Shown piece after piece: positions 20,922-37,640 of a stretch of 64,000 nucleotides of DNA (position 1 is its first letter; each line of letters opens with the position of its first letter). The stretch covers positions 186,001-250,000 of the forward strand of contig NZ_JQGJ02000006.1 of the NCBI RefSeq assembly GCF_000802155.2. The letters are read 5' to 3'. This stretch comes from Pseudomonas frederiksbergensis (GTDB lineage Bacteria; Pseudomonadota; Gammaproteobacteria; Pseudomonadales; Pseudomonadaceae). The translations under genes and the position numbers were made by a program. Under the pieces are notes generated by a model, which was not told where the DNA came from, made no database searches, and saw nothing but the letters and a program-made list of their open reading frames with translations.

Positions 20922-21041
20922 ATGAAGCCAACGATAGTCAGGACGTCATTTTTGAACACAGCGTTAATTGTCCCAAGCCAATGGCGCCTTGCCGCCGTGG
21001 TAGTGGAATCCAGCCACGAACTCAGCGTGGGTAAACCGTGA
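20922..21041 (+). pseudogene. Possible remnant of the DUF4845 gene before rnc
   Basis: A 39-codon open frame whose stop (TGA, 21039-21041) overlaps the rnc GTG. Its last residues [14 protein letters not shown] have the look of the C-terminal strand of the small DUF4845 membrane protein that normally sits between lepB and rnc in pseudomonads (about 120 aa). The N-terminal signal anchor and most of the domain are absent. It may be a decayed remnant or a chance frame. Confidence 0.3.
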
Positions 21042-21727
21042 GCGTTTCTCTAAGCCGCCTAGAGCGTCAGCTCGGCTACACGTTCAAGGATCAGGAGCTG
21101 ATGCTCCTGGCCCTCACTCACCGCAGTTTTGCCGGGCGCAACAACGAACGCCTGGAATTCCTCGGCGATGCCATCCTCAACTTCGTCGCCGGCGAGGCGT
21201 TGTTCGAACGCTTCCCCCTGGCTCGCGAAGGCCAGTTGTCGCGTTTGCGCGCACGATTGGTAAAAGGTGAGACCCTGGCGGTACTGGCCCGTGGTTTCGA
21301 CCTGGGCGATTACTTGCGCCTGGGTTCCGGCGAGTTGAAAAGCGGCGGTTTCCGCCGCGAATCGATCCTCGCCGACGCCTTGGAGGCGTTGATTGGCGCG
21401 ATCTACCTGGACTCGGGCATGGAAATGGCGCGCGAGCGCGTGCTGGCCTGGTTGACTTCCGAAATTGACAGCTTGACGCTGGTGGACACCAACAAGGATC
21501 CCAAGACTCGCTTGCAGGAATTCCTGCAGTCGCGCAGTTGCGAACTGCCACGCTACGAAGTGGTGGATATCCAGGGTGAGCCGCATTGCCGAACCTTCTT
21601 CGTCGAATGCGAAGTGGTCTTATTGAATGAAAAAAGCCGGGGCCAGGGCGTGAGCCGTCGTATTGCCGAACAGGTAGCGGCCGCCGCAGCACTGATCGCC
21701 CTGGGCGTGGAGAATGGCAATGACTGA
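21038..21727 (+). CDS. rnc: Ribonuclease III
   Basis: A 229-aa double-strand-specific endoribonuclease that processes rRNA and many mRNAs. The RNase III signature [13 protein letters not shown] (37-49) supplies the metal-binding acidic residues, and a second acidic site is in [13 protein letters not shown]. The double-stranded RNA-binding domain covers about 153-225 ([11 protein letters not shown] to AAAALIAL). The GTG start gives the normal N-terminus [13 protein letters not shown]. The 3' end overlaps era by 14 bp, as is usual for the rnc-era pair. Confidence 0.97.
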   Translation: MSVSLSRLERQLGYTFKDQELMLLALTHRSFAGRNNERLEFLGDAILNFVAGEALFERFPLAREGQLSRLRARLVKGETLAVLARGFDLGDYLRLGSGELKSGGFRRESILADALEALIGAIYLDSGMEMARERVLAWLTSEIDSLTLVDTNKDPKTRLQEFLQSRSCELPRYEVVDIQGEPHCRTFFVECEVVLLNEKSRGQGVSRRIAEQVAAAAALIALGVENGND

Positions 21728-22622
21728 TACAACCGTCACCCGCTGCGGCTATGTCGCCATTGTCGGTCGGCCGAACGTGGGCAAGTCCACGTTGCTGAAC
21801 CATATCCTCGGCCAGAAGCTGGCGATTACCTCGCGCAAGCCGCAAACCACTCGTCACAACATGCTGGGCATCAAGACCGAAGGCGACGTGCAGGCGATCT
21901 ATGTCGACACCCCAGGCATGCACAAGGGGGGCGAAAAGGCCCTGAACCGCTACATGAACAAGACCGCCTCGGCGGCGTTGAAAGACGTCGACGTGGTGAT
22001 CTTCGTGGTCGACCGCACCAAGTGGACCGAAGAAGACCAGATGGTCCTCGAGCGCGTCCAGTACGTGACCGGGCCCTTGATCGTGGCACTGAACAAGACC
22101 GATCGCATCGAAGACAAGGCTGAACTGATGCCGCACCTGACCTGGTTGCAGGAGCAGTTGCCGAACGCCCAGATCATCCCGATCTCCGCCCAGCATGGCC
22201 ACAACCTCGACGCGCTGGAGCGGGTAATTGCCGAGCACCTGCCGGAAAACGATCACTTCTTTCCCGAAGACCAGATCACCGATCGCAGCAGCCGCTTCCT
22301 CGCCGCCGAGCTGGTGCGCGAGAAAATCATGCGTCAGATGGGTGCCGAGCTGCCGTACCAGATCACGGTGGAGATCGAGGAGTTCAAGCAGCAGGGCAAG
22401 ACCTTGCACATTCATGCCTTGATCCTCGTCGAACGTGACGGCCAGAAGAAAATCATCATTGGCGACAAGGGCGAGCGTATCAAGCGCATCGGCACCGAGG
22501 CGCGCAAGGACATGGAGCTGCTGTTCGACTCCAAGATCATGCTCAACCTGTGGGTCAAGGTGAAGGGCGGCTGGTCCGATGACGAGCGGGCGTTGCGTTC
22601 GTTGGGTTACGGCGACCTGTAA
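21714..22622 (+). CDS. era: GTPase Era
   Basis: A 302-aa GTPase needed for 30S subunit maturation; it binds the 3' end of 16S rRNA. G1 is GRPNVGKST (18-26), G3 VDTPGMH, G4 NKTD. The C-terminal KH domain has [11 protein letters not shown] (about 245-255). Two ATG codons 6 bp apart (21714 and 21720) are possible starts and make little difference. Translationally coupled with rnc by overlap. Confidence 0.97.
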   Translation: MAMTDTTVTRCGYVAIVGRPNVGKSTLLNHILGQKLAITSRKPQTTRHNMLGIKTEGDVQAIYVDTPGMHKGGEKALNRYMNKTASAALKDVDVVIFVVDRTKWTEEDQMVLERVQYVTGPLIVALNKTDRIEDKAELMPHLTWLQEQLPNAQIIPISAQHGHNLDALERVIAEHLPENDHFFPEDQITDRSSRFLAAELVREKIMRQMGAELPYQITVEIEEFKQQGKTLHIHALILVERDGQKKIIIGDKGERIKRIGTEARKDMELLFDSKIMLNLWVKVKGGWSDDERALRSLGYGDL

Positions 22623-22646
22623 TCTGTTTGGCTGGGGGCGGGCTCT

Positions 22647-22676
22647 TGTGGCGAGGGAGCAAGCTCCCTCGCCACA
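22647..22676. repeat. REP palindrome
   Basis: TGTGGCGAGGGAGC and its inverse in the era-recO gap. Confidence 0.88.
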
Positions 22677-22720
22677 GGATCCGTTTATCCATTGATGTCT
22701 TGCTGATACTCAGGCCCCCG

Positions 22721-23410
22721 ATGTCGCCCAACCAACCCCTCGCCCAACCCGCTTACGTCCTCCACAGCCGCGCCTACCGCGAAAGCAGCGCCCTGGTGGA
22801 CTTCCTCACGCCCCAAGGGCGGCTGCGGGCAGTGTTGCGCGGAGCGCGGGGCAAGGCGGGGACGCTGGCGCGGCCGTTCGTGCCGTTGGAAGTCGAATTC
22901 CGCGGCCGGGGCGAGTTGAAAAATGTCGGGCGCATGGAAAGCAACGGTGTCGCGGCCTGGCTCAATGGCGAGGCCTTGTTCAGCGGTCTATACCTCAACG
23001 AACTGTTGATCCGCCTGCTGCCGGCCGAGGATCCCCATCCCGCTGTATTTGATCATTACACCGCCACGCTGCTGGCACTGGCCGAAGGGCGTCCGCTGGA
23101 ACCGTTGCTGCGCTCGTTCGAATGGCGCCTGCTGGATGACCTGGGCTATGGCTTTTCCCTCGACACCGACCTGCACGGCCAGCCCATCGCCGCCGACGGG
23201 CTGTACCGCTTGCAAGTGGACGCGGGCCTGGAGCAGGTCTACCAGCTTCAACCCGGGCTGTTCAATGGCGTTGAACTCCTGGCCATGGCCGAAGCCGACT
23301 GGACCGCGCCGGGTGCGTTGGCGGCGGCCAAGCGTTTGATGCGCCAAGCCTTGGCCGTTCATTTGGGCGGTCGGCCGCTGGTCAGTCGCGAGCTGTTTCG
23401 CAAGCCCTGA
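22721..23410 (+). CDS. recO: DNA repair protein RecO
   Basis: A 229-aa mediator that helps RecR load RecA onto SSB-coated single strands in RecF-pathway repair. The N-terminal OB fold begins [18 protein letters not shown] and contains the typical [11 protein letters not shown] segment. The start at 22721 gives the family N-terminus; reading further upstream would run through the REP sequence. It stands between era and pdxJ as in other pseudomonads. Confidence 0.95.
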   Translation: MSPNQPLAQPAYVLHSRAYRESSALVDFLTPQGRLRAVLRGARGKAGTLARPFVPLEVEFRGRGELKNVGRMESNGVAAWLNGEALFSGLYLNELLIRLLPAEDPHPAVFDHYTATLLALAEGRPLEPLLRSFEWRLLDDLGYGFSLDTDLHGQPIAADGLYRLQVDAGLEQVYQLQPGLFNGVELLAMAEADWTAPGALAAAKRLMRQALAVHLGGRPLVSRELFRKP

Positions 23411-23460
23411 TCTCCCCGTATGCTGTGGGCCGAATCTCTGTCCATTCAGGAGCGCTTTTC

Positions 23461-24204
23461 GTGAGCACCAGCAATCGCATTCTTCTCGGCGTGAACATCG
23501 ACCATGTCGCCACCCTGCGCCAGGCCCGTGGTACGCGCTACCCGGATCCGGTCAAGGCCGCACTGGATGCCGAAGAGGCGGGTGCCGACGGTATCACCGT
23601 GCACCTGCGCGAGGACCGTCGCCACATTCAGGAACGCGACGTGCTGTTGCTCAAGGATGTGCTGCAAACCCGCATGAACTTCGAAATGGGCGTGACCGAG
23701 GAAATGATGGCGTTCGCCGAGCGCATTCGCCCGGCGCACATCTGCCTGGTGCCGGAAACCCGCCAGGAACTGACCACCGAAGGCGGCCTGGACGTGGCGG
23801 GGCAGGAGGCGCGGATCAAGGCGGCGGTGGAGCGGCTGTCGAAGATGGGCGCCGAGGTGTCGCTGTTCATCGATGCCGACGAGCGGCAGATCGAAGCCTC
23901 CAGGCGGGTCGGCGCCCCGGCCATCGAACTGCACACCGGGCGTTACGCCGACGCCGAGACCCCGACCGACGTGGCCGAAGAGCTGCAGCGGGTCGCCGAT
24001 GGCGTCACCTTTGGCCTGGCCCAAGGCCTGATCGTCAACGCCGGCCATGGCTTGCATTACCACAACGTTGAGGCTGTCGCCGCGATCAAGGGTATCAACG
24101 AGCTGAACATCGGCCACGCGCTGGTGGCTCATGCGTTGTTCGTCGGTTTCAAGTCGGCTGTGTCGGAAATGAAAGCGCTGATCCTGGCTGCCGCCAAGTC
24201 CTGA
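23461..24204 (+). CDS. pdxJ: Pyridoxine 5'-phosphate synthase
   Basis: A 247-aa TIM-barrel enzyme that condenses 1-deoxyxylulose 5-phosphate with 3-amino-2-oxopropyl phosphate to make pyridoxine 5'-phosphate (vitamin B6). The family N-terminus [17 protein letters not shown] and the conserved HLREDRRHI and [10 protein letters not shown] segments are intact. GTG at 23461 is chosen over an upstream ATG (23425) because it begins the conserved part and follows AGGAGC. Confidence 0.96.
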   Translation: MSTSNRILLGVNIDHVATLRQARGTRYPDPVKAALDAEEAGADGITVHLREDRRHIQERDVLLLKDVLQTRMNFEMGVTEEMMAFAERIRPAHICLVPETRQELTTEGGLDVAGQEARIKAAVERLSKMGAEVSLFIDADERQIEASRRVGAPAIELHTGRYADAETPTDVAEELQRVADGVTFGLAQGLIVNAGHGLHYHNVEAVAAIKGINELNIGHALVAHALFVGFKSAVSEMKALILAAAKS

Positions 24205-24208
24205 TCCA

Positions 24209-24244
24209 CCCTGTGGCGGGGGGATAAATCCCCTCGCCACAGGG
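24209..24244. repeat. REP palindrome between pdxJ and mltF
   Basis: CCCTGTGGCGGGGGG and CCCCTCGCCACAGGG form an imperfect hairpin between two convergent genes, where it may also help stop transcription. Confidence 0.85.
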
Positions 24245-24273
24245 TCATCACAACATCAGGAATTGTGTAGAGC

Positions 24274-29918
<5,645 letters not shown>

Positions 29919-29922
29919 GACG

Positions 29923-30234
29923 GTGTACAAGCTCTGCTTCTTTGTCCCGGCCAGCCATGTGGACGAGGTCAAAAGCGCCGTATTCGCTGCCGGTGGCGGG
30001 CGAATCGGCGATTATGATCATTGCGCTTGGCAGGTACTGGGCCTGGGTCAGTTTCGCCCCTTGGACGGCAGCCAGCCGTTCATTGGCGAGGCGGGGCAGG
30101 TCGAGCAGGTCGAGGAGTGGAAGGTGGAGCTTGTTGTCGCCGATGAGTTGATCCGCCCCGTGGTGGAGGCGCTGAAACAGAGCCATCCCTACGAGACACC
30201 GGCGTATGAAGTGTGGCGGTTGGAGGAATTCTGA
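29923..30234 (+). CDS. YqfO/NIF3 C-terminal-type domain protein
   Basis: A 103-aa protein equal to the isolated middle domain of NIF3/YqfO proteins, a CutA/PII-like ferredoxin fold. The conserved LCFFVPASHVDEVKSAVF start and HPYETPAYEVWRL end are characteristic. The start is GTG, 4 bp after the purL stop, so it is probably cotranscribed with purL. The function of this stand-alone form is not known. It is followed by a strong terminator. Confidence 0.85.
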   Translation: MYKLCFFVPASHVDEVKSAVFAAGGGRIGDYDHCAWQVLGLGQFRPLDGSQPFIGEAGQVEQVEEWKVELVVADELIRPVVEALKQSHPYETPAYEVWRLEEF

Positions 30235-30255
30235 TTCTCCTGCGCTGAAAACGAA

Positions 30256-30286
30256 AAACCCGCTGACTGGTTCAGCGGGTTTTTTA
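30256..30286. terminator. Bidirectional terminator between purL operon and nagE
   Basis: Stem AACCCGCTGA/TCAGCGGGTT with A and T tracts on both sides; serves the convergent purL and nag transcripts. A half REP (CCCTCGCCACAGG, about 30312) follows. Confidence 0.9.
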
Positions 30287-30336
30287 TTGCCGGTGATTTT
30301 GTGTACACGAACCCTCGCCACAGGAATTGTGCTGTG

Positions 30337-32055
30337 TCAGCCACTGGAGGCTTCAGCCTTGACCCCGTCTCGATTTACAGCCGTTGCCAACGCCCGCCAC
30401 AACCCCGGCGCTTTCTCCCCTAGCAGCAAGTGCCAGACGCCACCCTCCAGCGAGCTAACCCCCTGGCAACCCAGCGCCTTGAGCTGGCTTTCCGACAACC
30501 GCTTGCCATCAGCCAACTGCACCCGCAAACGGCTCATCGCCACGCAATCAAGCTGCAATACATTCCCGCCACCGCCCAGGGCATCGAGCCATTGTTGCGC
30601 TTCGGCAGTGGGCACGCGTGGCGATTCTTCGATAGTTTCCGGTTCGGGCGTTGGGGCAGCCCGTTCGGAAGAGGGCAACGCCAAGCGGATCTCATCAGCG
30701 ATGCTATCGGCCATCGGCCCCACCACCACCTGCAAGCTGCCGCCGTTGCCAGGGCGGACCACGGCCATGGCGCCGAGGGCCTTGAGCTGGGGGTCGGACG
30801 CCTTGTTGCGGTCCACCATGTCCAGGCGCAAGCGTGTGGTGCAGGCGCCGACGGTGATCAGGTTGTCGGCGCCGCCCAAGGCCTGGATATACGCAGCGGC
30901 GCGTTGGTTTTCGGCGATGACCGGTTTGTTGCCCGCCGGCACCTCTTCACGCCCCGGCGTCTTCAGGTCGAAGCGGCGGATACAGAAATCGAACACCAGG
31001 TAATAGATCAGCGCATAGGCCAGGCCCACCGGAACGACCAACCAGCCGTTGGTGGATTCGCCCCAGCCCAGCACCATGTCGATAAAGCCGCCCGAGAAGG
31101 TAAAGCCCAAGTGGATATCCAACATATTGGTCACCGCCATCGATAGGCCGGTGAGCAACGCGTGGACCAGGTACAACAGTGGCGCGAGGAACATGAAGGC
31201 AAATTCGATGGGCTCGGTGACGCCGGTCAGGAATGAAGTCAGCGCCATCGACAAGAAGATCCCGCCCATGACTTTGCGCCGCTGCGGCAGGGCGTTGCGG
31301 TACATTGCCAGGCACGCGGCGGGCAGGCCGAAGAGCATCACCGGGAACATGCCGGTCATGAATTGGCCGCCCTTGGGGTCGCCGGCGAAATAGCGGGTCA
31401 GGTCACCGGTGACGACCGCGCCGGTGGTGGGGTCAGTGAAGCTGCCGAAGATGAACCAGGCCATGTTGTTGAGGATGTGGTGCAGGCCGGTCACGATCAG
31501 TAACCGGTTGAACACGCCAAAGACGAACGCGCCGAAGCTGCCGCTGGCCATCAGCAGCTCGCCGAAGGCGTTGATGCCGTGCTGGATCGGCGGCCAGATC
31601 AGGCCGAACACCAGGCCAAGGCCCACGGCGCTGAAACCGGTGACAATCGGCACGAAGCGTCGCCCGCCAAAAAACGCCAGGTACTCCGGCAGCTTGATGT
31701 CCTTGAAGCGGTTGTACAGCGCGCCGGCCAACAGGCCGCTGATGATTCCGGCGAGCATGCCCATGTTGATGGTCGCGTCGAGCACCTTCAGCGTCGCGAT
31801 CATCACCAAGTAGCCGATGGCCCCGGCCAGCCCGGCCGTGCCGTTGTTGTCCCGGGCGAAGCCCACGGCGATGCCGATGGCGAAGATCATCGGCAGGTTG
31901 GCGAAAATCGCTTCGCCGGCATCGTGGATGATCGCGATATTCAACAGGTCCGTGTCACCCAGGCGCAGCAGCAGGCCGGCGATCGGCAAGATCGCGATCG
32001 GCAGCATCAACGCCCGGCCGAGGCGCTGAAGCCCTTCGATGAAATGCTGGTACAT
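30337..32055 (-). CDS. nagE: PTS N-acetylglucosamine transporter EIICB (NagE)
   Basis: A 572-aa membrane permease that takes up and phosphorylates N-acetylglucosamine. The EIIC part (about 1-375) has around ten membrane segments and the conserved GVTEPIEFAFMFLAP. A first EIIB domain (about 400-475) has the phospho-accepting Cys in GACTTRLRLDM. A second EIIB-like domain (about 495-565) carries AMSRLRVQL where CTTRLR is expected, so it lacks the Cys. It is the last gene of the nag operon; phosphate comes from NagF, 32 bp upstream. Confidence 0.94.
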   Translation of the reverse strand: MYQHFIEGLQRLGRALMLPIAILPIAGLLLRLGDTDLLNIAIIHDAGEAIFANLPMIFAIGIAVGFARDNNGTAGLAGAIGYLVMIATLKVLDATINMGMLAGIISGLLAGALYNRFKDIKLPEYLAFFGGRRFVPIVTGFSAVGLGLVFGLIWPPIQHGINAFGELLMASGSFGAFVFGVFNRLLIVTGLHHILNNMAWFIFGSFTDPTTGAVVTGDLTRYFAGDPKGGQFMTGMFPVMLFGLPAACLAMYRNALPQRRKVMGGIFLSMALTSFLTGVTEPIEFAFMFLAPLLYLVHALLTGLSMAVTNMLDIHLGFTFSGGFIDMVLGWGESTNGWLVVPVGLAYALIYYLVFDFCIRRFDLKTPGREEVPAGNKPVIAENQRAAAYIQALGGADNLITVGACTTRLRLDMVDRNKASDPQLKALGAMAVVRPGNGGSLQVVVGPMADSIADEIRLALPSSERAAPTPEPETIEESPRVPTAEAQQWLDALGGGGNVLQLDCVAMSRLRVQLADGKRLSESQLKALGCQGVSSLEGGVWHLLLGEKAPGLWRALATAVNRDGVKAEASSG

Positions 32056-32087
32056 GGCGTCTCTCCTTTATTGTTCTTCGACGTGGC

Positions 32088-34601
32088 TCAGCCCAGGGGC
32101 CAGTGTTGATGACAGGCCTGGCGCACGGCGGCGGCGCTGGCGAGGTTGAGCAAATCGGTACTGACGCGGCGGCACTGGGCGGCATCGAGGCGGCGTACGC
32201 GATCCTTGATTTCGCCGATTTGCGGCGGGCTGACCGACAGCTCTCGCACACCCAGCCCGATCAGCACCGGCGTCGCCAGGGGATCGGAGGCCAGGGCCCC
32301 GCACACGCCGACCCAACGCCCATGTTTGGCGGCGCCGGCGCAGGTCTGGGCAATCAGCCGCAACAGCGCCGGGTGCAAGGCATCGACCCGGGCGGCGAGA
32401 CCGGCGTGGTCGCGGTCCATGGCCAGGGTGTATTGGGACAGGTCGTTGGTGCCGATGGACAGGAAGTCCGCGTGCTCGGCCAGTTGCTCGGCGAGCAGGG
32501 CGGCGGCCGGTACTTCGATCATCACTCCAAGCTGCGGGCGTTCGCTCACGCCAAGTTCGGCACCCAATACGTCGAGGCGCTGGCGGATGTGCAGCAGCTC
32601 GTCGACCTCGGTGACCATCGGCAACAGAATCCGGCAGCGCTGCAGCGGCCGAGTTTGCAGCAGTGCGCGCAGCTGTTGATCCAGCAGCTCCGGCCGCGCC
32701 TGGGCCAGGCGAATGCCCCGCAGGCCGAGCACCGGGTTGGCTTCGGTCGGCAGCGGCAGGTAGTCCAGTTGTTTGTCACCGCCGACGTCGATGGTGCGGA
32801 TGATCACCGGCTTGTCGCCCATGGCATCGAGCACGGCTTGATAGGCCTGGCGTTGCTCCTCTTCGTCGGGTGCGGTGTGACGGTCGACGAAGAGAAATTC
32901 GGTGCGCAGCAAGCCGATGCCATCGGCGCCGTTGGCCAAGGACTCGCTTGCCTCGACGCTGGAGGCGACGTTGGCGGCGACTTCAACCTCCACCCCATCG
33001 ACGGTTCGCGCAGGTGTATGGGCAAGGGTCCGTTGCTCGGCGCGCAGGGCTGCGCGTCGGGTCTGTGCTTGTTGCACCTGCGCCAGGCGTTCGGCGGTTG
33101 GCGTGAGTTCGAGGCGGCCATTGTCAGCGTCCAGCACCACCGGCTGCCCAGGCGCCTGTGCAAGCAGGACCTCGCCCAACGCCACCAGGCAGGGCAGGCC
33201 TTTGCCACGAGCGAGGATTGCCACATGGGAGGTCGCTCCGCCCGCGGCCATGCACACCCCGGCGACGCCTTGGGCGCTGAGTTGCAACAGGTCCGACGGC
33301 GTCAGTTCCTGGGCGACGACAATGGCGCCCGCCGGTACGTCGAATTGCCAGGCCTCACCGAGCAGCGCCCGCAGGACTCGCTGGCGCAGGTCATGCAAAT
33401 CGTTGGCGCGCTCGGCCAGCAGCGCGCTGTGCAATTGCCGCAGTACTTGGCACTGCAGGTCAATGGAGTGGCTCCAGGCGTGGGTCGCCGCACAACCTTG
33501 ATCGATGGACTGGTACGCGGCGTCCAGCAGCACTGGATCTTCCAGTAACGCCAGGTGGGCGCTGAAAATCGCTTGCTCATCGACCAGGTGCCGGGCTTGG
33601 GCGTTTGCCAGCGTCTGCTGGATATCGCGGCTGACTTGCCCAAGGGCCTGGCGCAATCGTTGCCGTTGTTCTTCGGCGTCGTGGCCGCCGGGATCCTCGG
33701 ACAATTGGATACCGTCCAATCGAATCAGCGGTCCGCTCACCAAGCCAGGCGCGGCGCAGACGCCTTGCAATACGCCATCTTCAGCGGCACGCCTGGGCGG
33801 CTGGACCTGCGGCGCCTTCGCGTGGACCTCTTCGGCCAACGCCGTGGACAGGGTCGCCAGCAACGCTTGCAATGCCGCTTCGGCATCGCGGCCGCGACAG
33901 CTGACATGCACTTCGGCCTGCTCGCTGATCGCCAGGCCCATCATGCCCATCACACTGTCGCAGGACGCCGACCGGCCGCCGAAGTGCAGGTGCGAGCGGC
34001 TCTTGAAACCCTGTGCGGTCTGGCGAACCAAGGCTGCCGGTCGCGCATGCAGGCCGCCGCGATGGGCGATGCGGATCTGGCCGGACACTTCGATGCCGCC
34101 ATCCGAATCATCGACGCGTTCTTCGCCTGGCGCCTTGGCGACGATGTGCAACAAGGGATCGCCGACCTTGACGCCTTTAAGGGTAATCGGCCGTGCCTGG
34201 AAGTGTTCGCCATTGGTAACGATCAGCAGGCTGACCAGGCTCTTGCAGCGTTGGGCCACTTTGTCGAGGTCATAGCGCAGCAGCGCCTGGCCGTGGCTGA
34301 TCCGCGCACCTTCCTTGACCAGCATGGAAAAACCGTCGCCCTGCAACTCGACGGTGTCCAGCCCCAGGTGCAGCAGCAGCTCGGCGCCGTTGTCGGCTCG
34401 CAGGGTCACGGCGTGGCCGGTGCGAGCGACGTGGATTACCTCGCCATCGCACGGTGCGTAGAGGGTGTCGTTCAGTGGATCGATGGCGATCCCGTCGCCC
34501 ATGGCGCCGCTGGCGAATACCGCGTCCGGGACGTTGGTGAGGGTGAGCACCGGACCGCTGAGCGGGGCGCTGAGGATCAGCTCTTTATTGTTGTTGGGCA
34601 T
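32088..34601 (-). CDS. nagF: PTS multiphosphoryl transfer protein EIIA-HPr-EI (NagF)
   Basis: An 837-aa fusion that carries phosphate from PEP to NagE. Order of domains: EIIA-Glc type with the active His78 in LLLHLGLDTVEL; HPr with His185 in HRGGLHARPAALV; enzyme I with its His in GGATSHVAILARG and the PEP-binding C-terminal barrel (NDLSQYTLAMDRDH). All three phospho-histidines are present, so it is a complete cascade in one polypeptide. It lies between nagB2 and nagE on the same strand, in the same order as P. aeruginosa PA3758-PA3761. Confidence 0.94.
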   Translation of the reverse strand: MPNNNKELILSAPLSGPVLTLTNVPDAVFASGAMGDGIAIDPLNDTLYAPCDGEVIHVARTGHAVTLRADNGAELLLHLGLDTVELQGDGFSMLVKEGARISHGQALLRYDLDKVAQRCKSLVSLLIVTNGEHFQARPITLKGVKVGDPLLHIVAKAPGEERVDDSDGGIEVSGQIRIAHRGGLHARPAALVRQTAQGFKSRSHLHFGGRSASCDSVMGMMGLAISEQAEVHVSCRGRDAEAALQALLATLSTALAEEVHAKAPQVQPPRRAAEDGVLQGVCAAPGLVSGPLIRLDGIQLSEDPGGHDAEEQRQRLRQALGQVSRDIQQTLANAQARHLVDEQAIFSAHLALLEDPVLLDAAYQSIDQGCAATHAWSHSIDLQCQVLRQLHSALLAERANDLHDLRQRVLRALLGEAWQFDVPAGAIVVAQELTPSDLLQLSAQGVAGVCMAAGGATSHVAILARGKGLPCLVALGEVLLAQAPGQPVVLDADNGRLELTPTAERLAQVQQAQTRRAALRAEQRTLAHTPARTVDGVEVEVAANVASSVEASESLANGADGIGLLRTEFLFVDRHTAPDEEEQRQAYQAVLDAMGDKPVIIRTIDVGGDKQLDYLPLPTEANPVLGLRGIRLAQARPELLDQQLRALLQTRPLQRCRILLPMVTEVDELLHIRQRLDVLGAELGVSERPQLGVMIEVPAAALLAEQLAEHADFLSIGTNDLSQYTLAMDRDHAGLAARVDALHPALLRLIAQTCAGAAKHGRWVGVCGALASDPLATPVLIGLGVRELSVSPPQIGEIKDRVRRLDAAQCRRVSTDLLNLASAAAVRQACHQHWPLG

Positions 34602-34648
34602 GGGCTCGCTCTCTTTGGGATCTCGTTGGCCTTGCGTGGCTTATCGGG

Positions 34649-35651
34649 TCAGTGGGTCCGGGTGACCTTGCTCAAATGCCGTGGCTGATCCGGGTCCAGG
34701 CCTCGGGCTACCGCCAGCCGGGCGGCCATGCCATAGAAACTCTGAATCGCCAGGATCGGGTCCAGGGCCGCATGCTCGGCGCAGCTCAGCGTCAAGTCGC
34801 GCTCGACGATGTCATCCGGCGCAGCCAGCAATACCCGGGCCCCGCGCTGGCGCATGTCGGCGGCCAGGCTCAACACACCCGCCTGCTCGGCACCGCGCGG
34901 CGCGAACACCAGCAACGGATAATGCTCATCGATCAGCGCCATCGGCCCGTGGCGGACCTCGGCGCTGCTGAAGGCTTCGGCCTGGATCGCCGAGGTCTCC
35001 TTGAATTTGAGCGCCGCTTCCTGGGCGATGGCGAACCCGGCGCCACGGCCGATCACCATGAGCCGCTGGCATTCGCGCAAGGCCTCGACGGCAGGGCTCC
35101 AATCCTGGCTCGCGGCGTCGCGCAGTCCTCCGGGCAAGGCATCGCCGGCTTCGAGCAACTCGGCATCGTCTTTCCAGTGAGCCACCAACCGTGCGCTGGC
35201 GCTGAGGGTGGCGATAAAACTCTTGGTCGCGGCAACGCTGCTTTCGATGCCGGCGCACAACGGCACGTTGAATTCACAGGCCGCCTCCAGGGGAGAATCC
35301 TCTGCGTTGACCATCGCCACGCTCAAGGCGCCGCGCTTGCGCAACAGGCGCAGGCTGTTGACCAGGTCCGGGCTCTGTCCCGATTGGGAGAAGGCGAACG
35401 CCACCTGGCCGCTGACCTTCAGCGGCGCCTGTTGCAGGGTGACCACCGACATCGGCAGCGACGCCACCGGCAAGCCCAATTGCTGCATGGTCAGGTAGGC
35501 GAAGTAACTGGCGGCATGGTCGGAACTGCCCCGAGCGACAGTCATCGCCACCTGCGGCGGTTGACGGCGCAGGCGTCCGGCGATTTCCGCCAGCGTCGGA
35601 TCCAGCCGCTGTAATTGCCGCTCGACGGCTTCGGCCGAGGCGAGGGCCTCT

Positions 35652-35659
<8 letters not shown>
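34649..35659 (-). CDS. nagB2: SIS-domain glucosamine-6-phosphate deaminase (NagB-II type)
   Basis: A protein of about 336 aa with two SIS sugar-phosphate isomerase domains, homologous to the isomerase half of GlmS but with no glutaminase domain. SIS motifs: VARGSSDHAASYF and AFSQSGQSPDLVNSL in the first half, IGRGAGFAIAQEAALK in the second. In this operon it is expected to deaminate and isomerise glucosamine 6-phosphate to fructose 6-phosphate, taking the place of classical NagB. Two starts are possible: 35659 (used here, overlapping nagA by 8 bp) and 35671. Confidence 0.85.
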
Positions 35660-36758
<1,099 letters not shown>

Positions 36759-36775
36759 GGGGATTCTCTGGTCGT

Positions 36776-37507
36776 CTAGCGCCGCAACTCTGCGACAAAG
36801 TCGTAGTAGTCGTTGCGGCAATAGGTGTCGGTGACTTCGATGGGCGTGTTGTCTTCCAGGTAGCCGACCCGGGTCATCAGCAGCATCGCGGTGCCGGGGG
36901 CGATGCCCACCAGGGCGGCGAACTCGTCCGAGGCGTTGATGGCCTGGATGTGCTGTAGGGCGCGCACCACCGGTTTGCCGATGCCGTCGAGAAATTCATA
37001 AAGCGAATCGCCCACCGCCTGCGGCTTGGGAATGATCGACGCGGGCAGGGTGCTCATCTCGATGGCCATGACCGTGTCGTCGGCCTTGCGCAGCCGTTTG
37101 AGCCGGGCAACTTTGTCGGTGGGCGACAGGCCCAGGCGGATCAATTCTTCGTGGGTCGGCGGGGTGATGTTCCGCTCCAGCCACTGTGAACCGGGCACGA
37201 AGCCTTTGAGCCGGAGCATCTCGCTGAAGCCGCTGAGGCGCGAGAGCGGTTGTTCCAGGCGCGGCGTGATGAAGGTGCCCGAGCCTTGGTTGCGGCGGAT
37301 CAGGCCTTGTTCGAACAGCACCTCCAGCGCCTTGCGGGCGGTCACCCGGGAAATACCCAGTTGCTCGCTCAGGCTGCGCTCGGAAGGCATCGCTTGCTCG
37401 GCTTTCCAATGGCCGGCGTGGATGGCCGCTTCGAGGTTGCGTGCCAATTGCAGGTAGAGCGGGGTGGGTTGGGTGTCGTCGGGGCGTAGGACCAGGATGT
37501 CGTTCAT
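36776..37507 (-). CDS. nagR: GntR/HutC-family regulator of GlcNAc use
   Basis: A 243-aa transcription factor. The N-terminal winged helix has the GntR pattern AMPSERSLSEQLGISRVTAR (about 39-58), and the C-terminal UTRA domain of the HutC subfamily binds effector, by analogy with NagR/DasR GlcN-6-P or GlcNAc-6-P. It is the first gene of the nagR-nagA-nagB2-nagF-nagE operon. Two inverted copies of a 15-nt sequence upstream are candidate autoregulatory operators. Called nagQ in some systematic surveys. Confidence 0.88.
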   Translation of the reverse strand: MNDILVLRPDDTQPTPLYLQLARNLEAAIHAGHWKAEQAMPSERSLSEQLGISRVTARKALEVLFEQGLIRRNQGSGTFITPRLEQPLSRLSGFSEMLRLKGFVPGSQWLERNITPPTHEELIRLGLSPTDKVARLKRLRKADDTVMAIEMSTLPASIIPKPQAVGDSLYEFLDGIGKPVVRALQHIQAINASDEFAALVGIAPGTAMLLMTRVGYLEDNTPIEVTDTYCRNDYYDFVAELRR

Positions 37508-37561
37508 TGGCGATGCGTCCGATGCGATTGTAGGAGTTTTCCTCGGCTAACGGGGTGGAAA

Positions 37562-37576
37562 CTAATACCACTTGAA
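37562..37576. promoter_or_regulatory. Candidate NagR operator 1
   Basis: CTAATACCACTTGAA, 55 bp before the nagR start. It is the exact reverse complement of the copy at 37641, and a further GGTATT half-site (minus strand) lies just beside it. GntR/HutC proteins bind such GGTAT-containing sites. Confidence 0.6.
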
Positions 37577-37640
37577 TACCATGTCAACGCTGCTTTTCCG
37601 GGGTTTTATAGCGTTTTCTGGGTCTCTATGAGGGTGGTTC

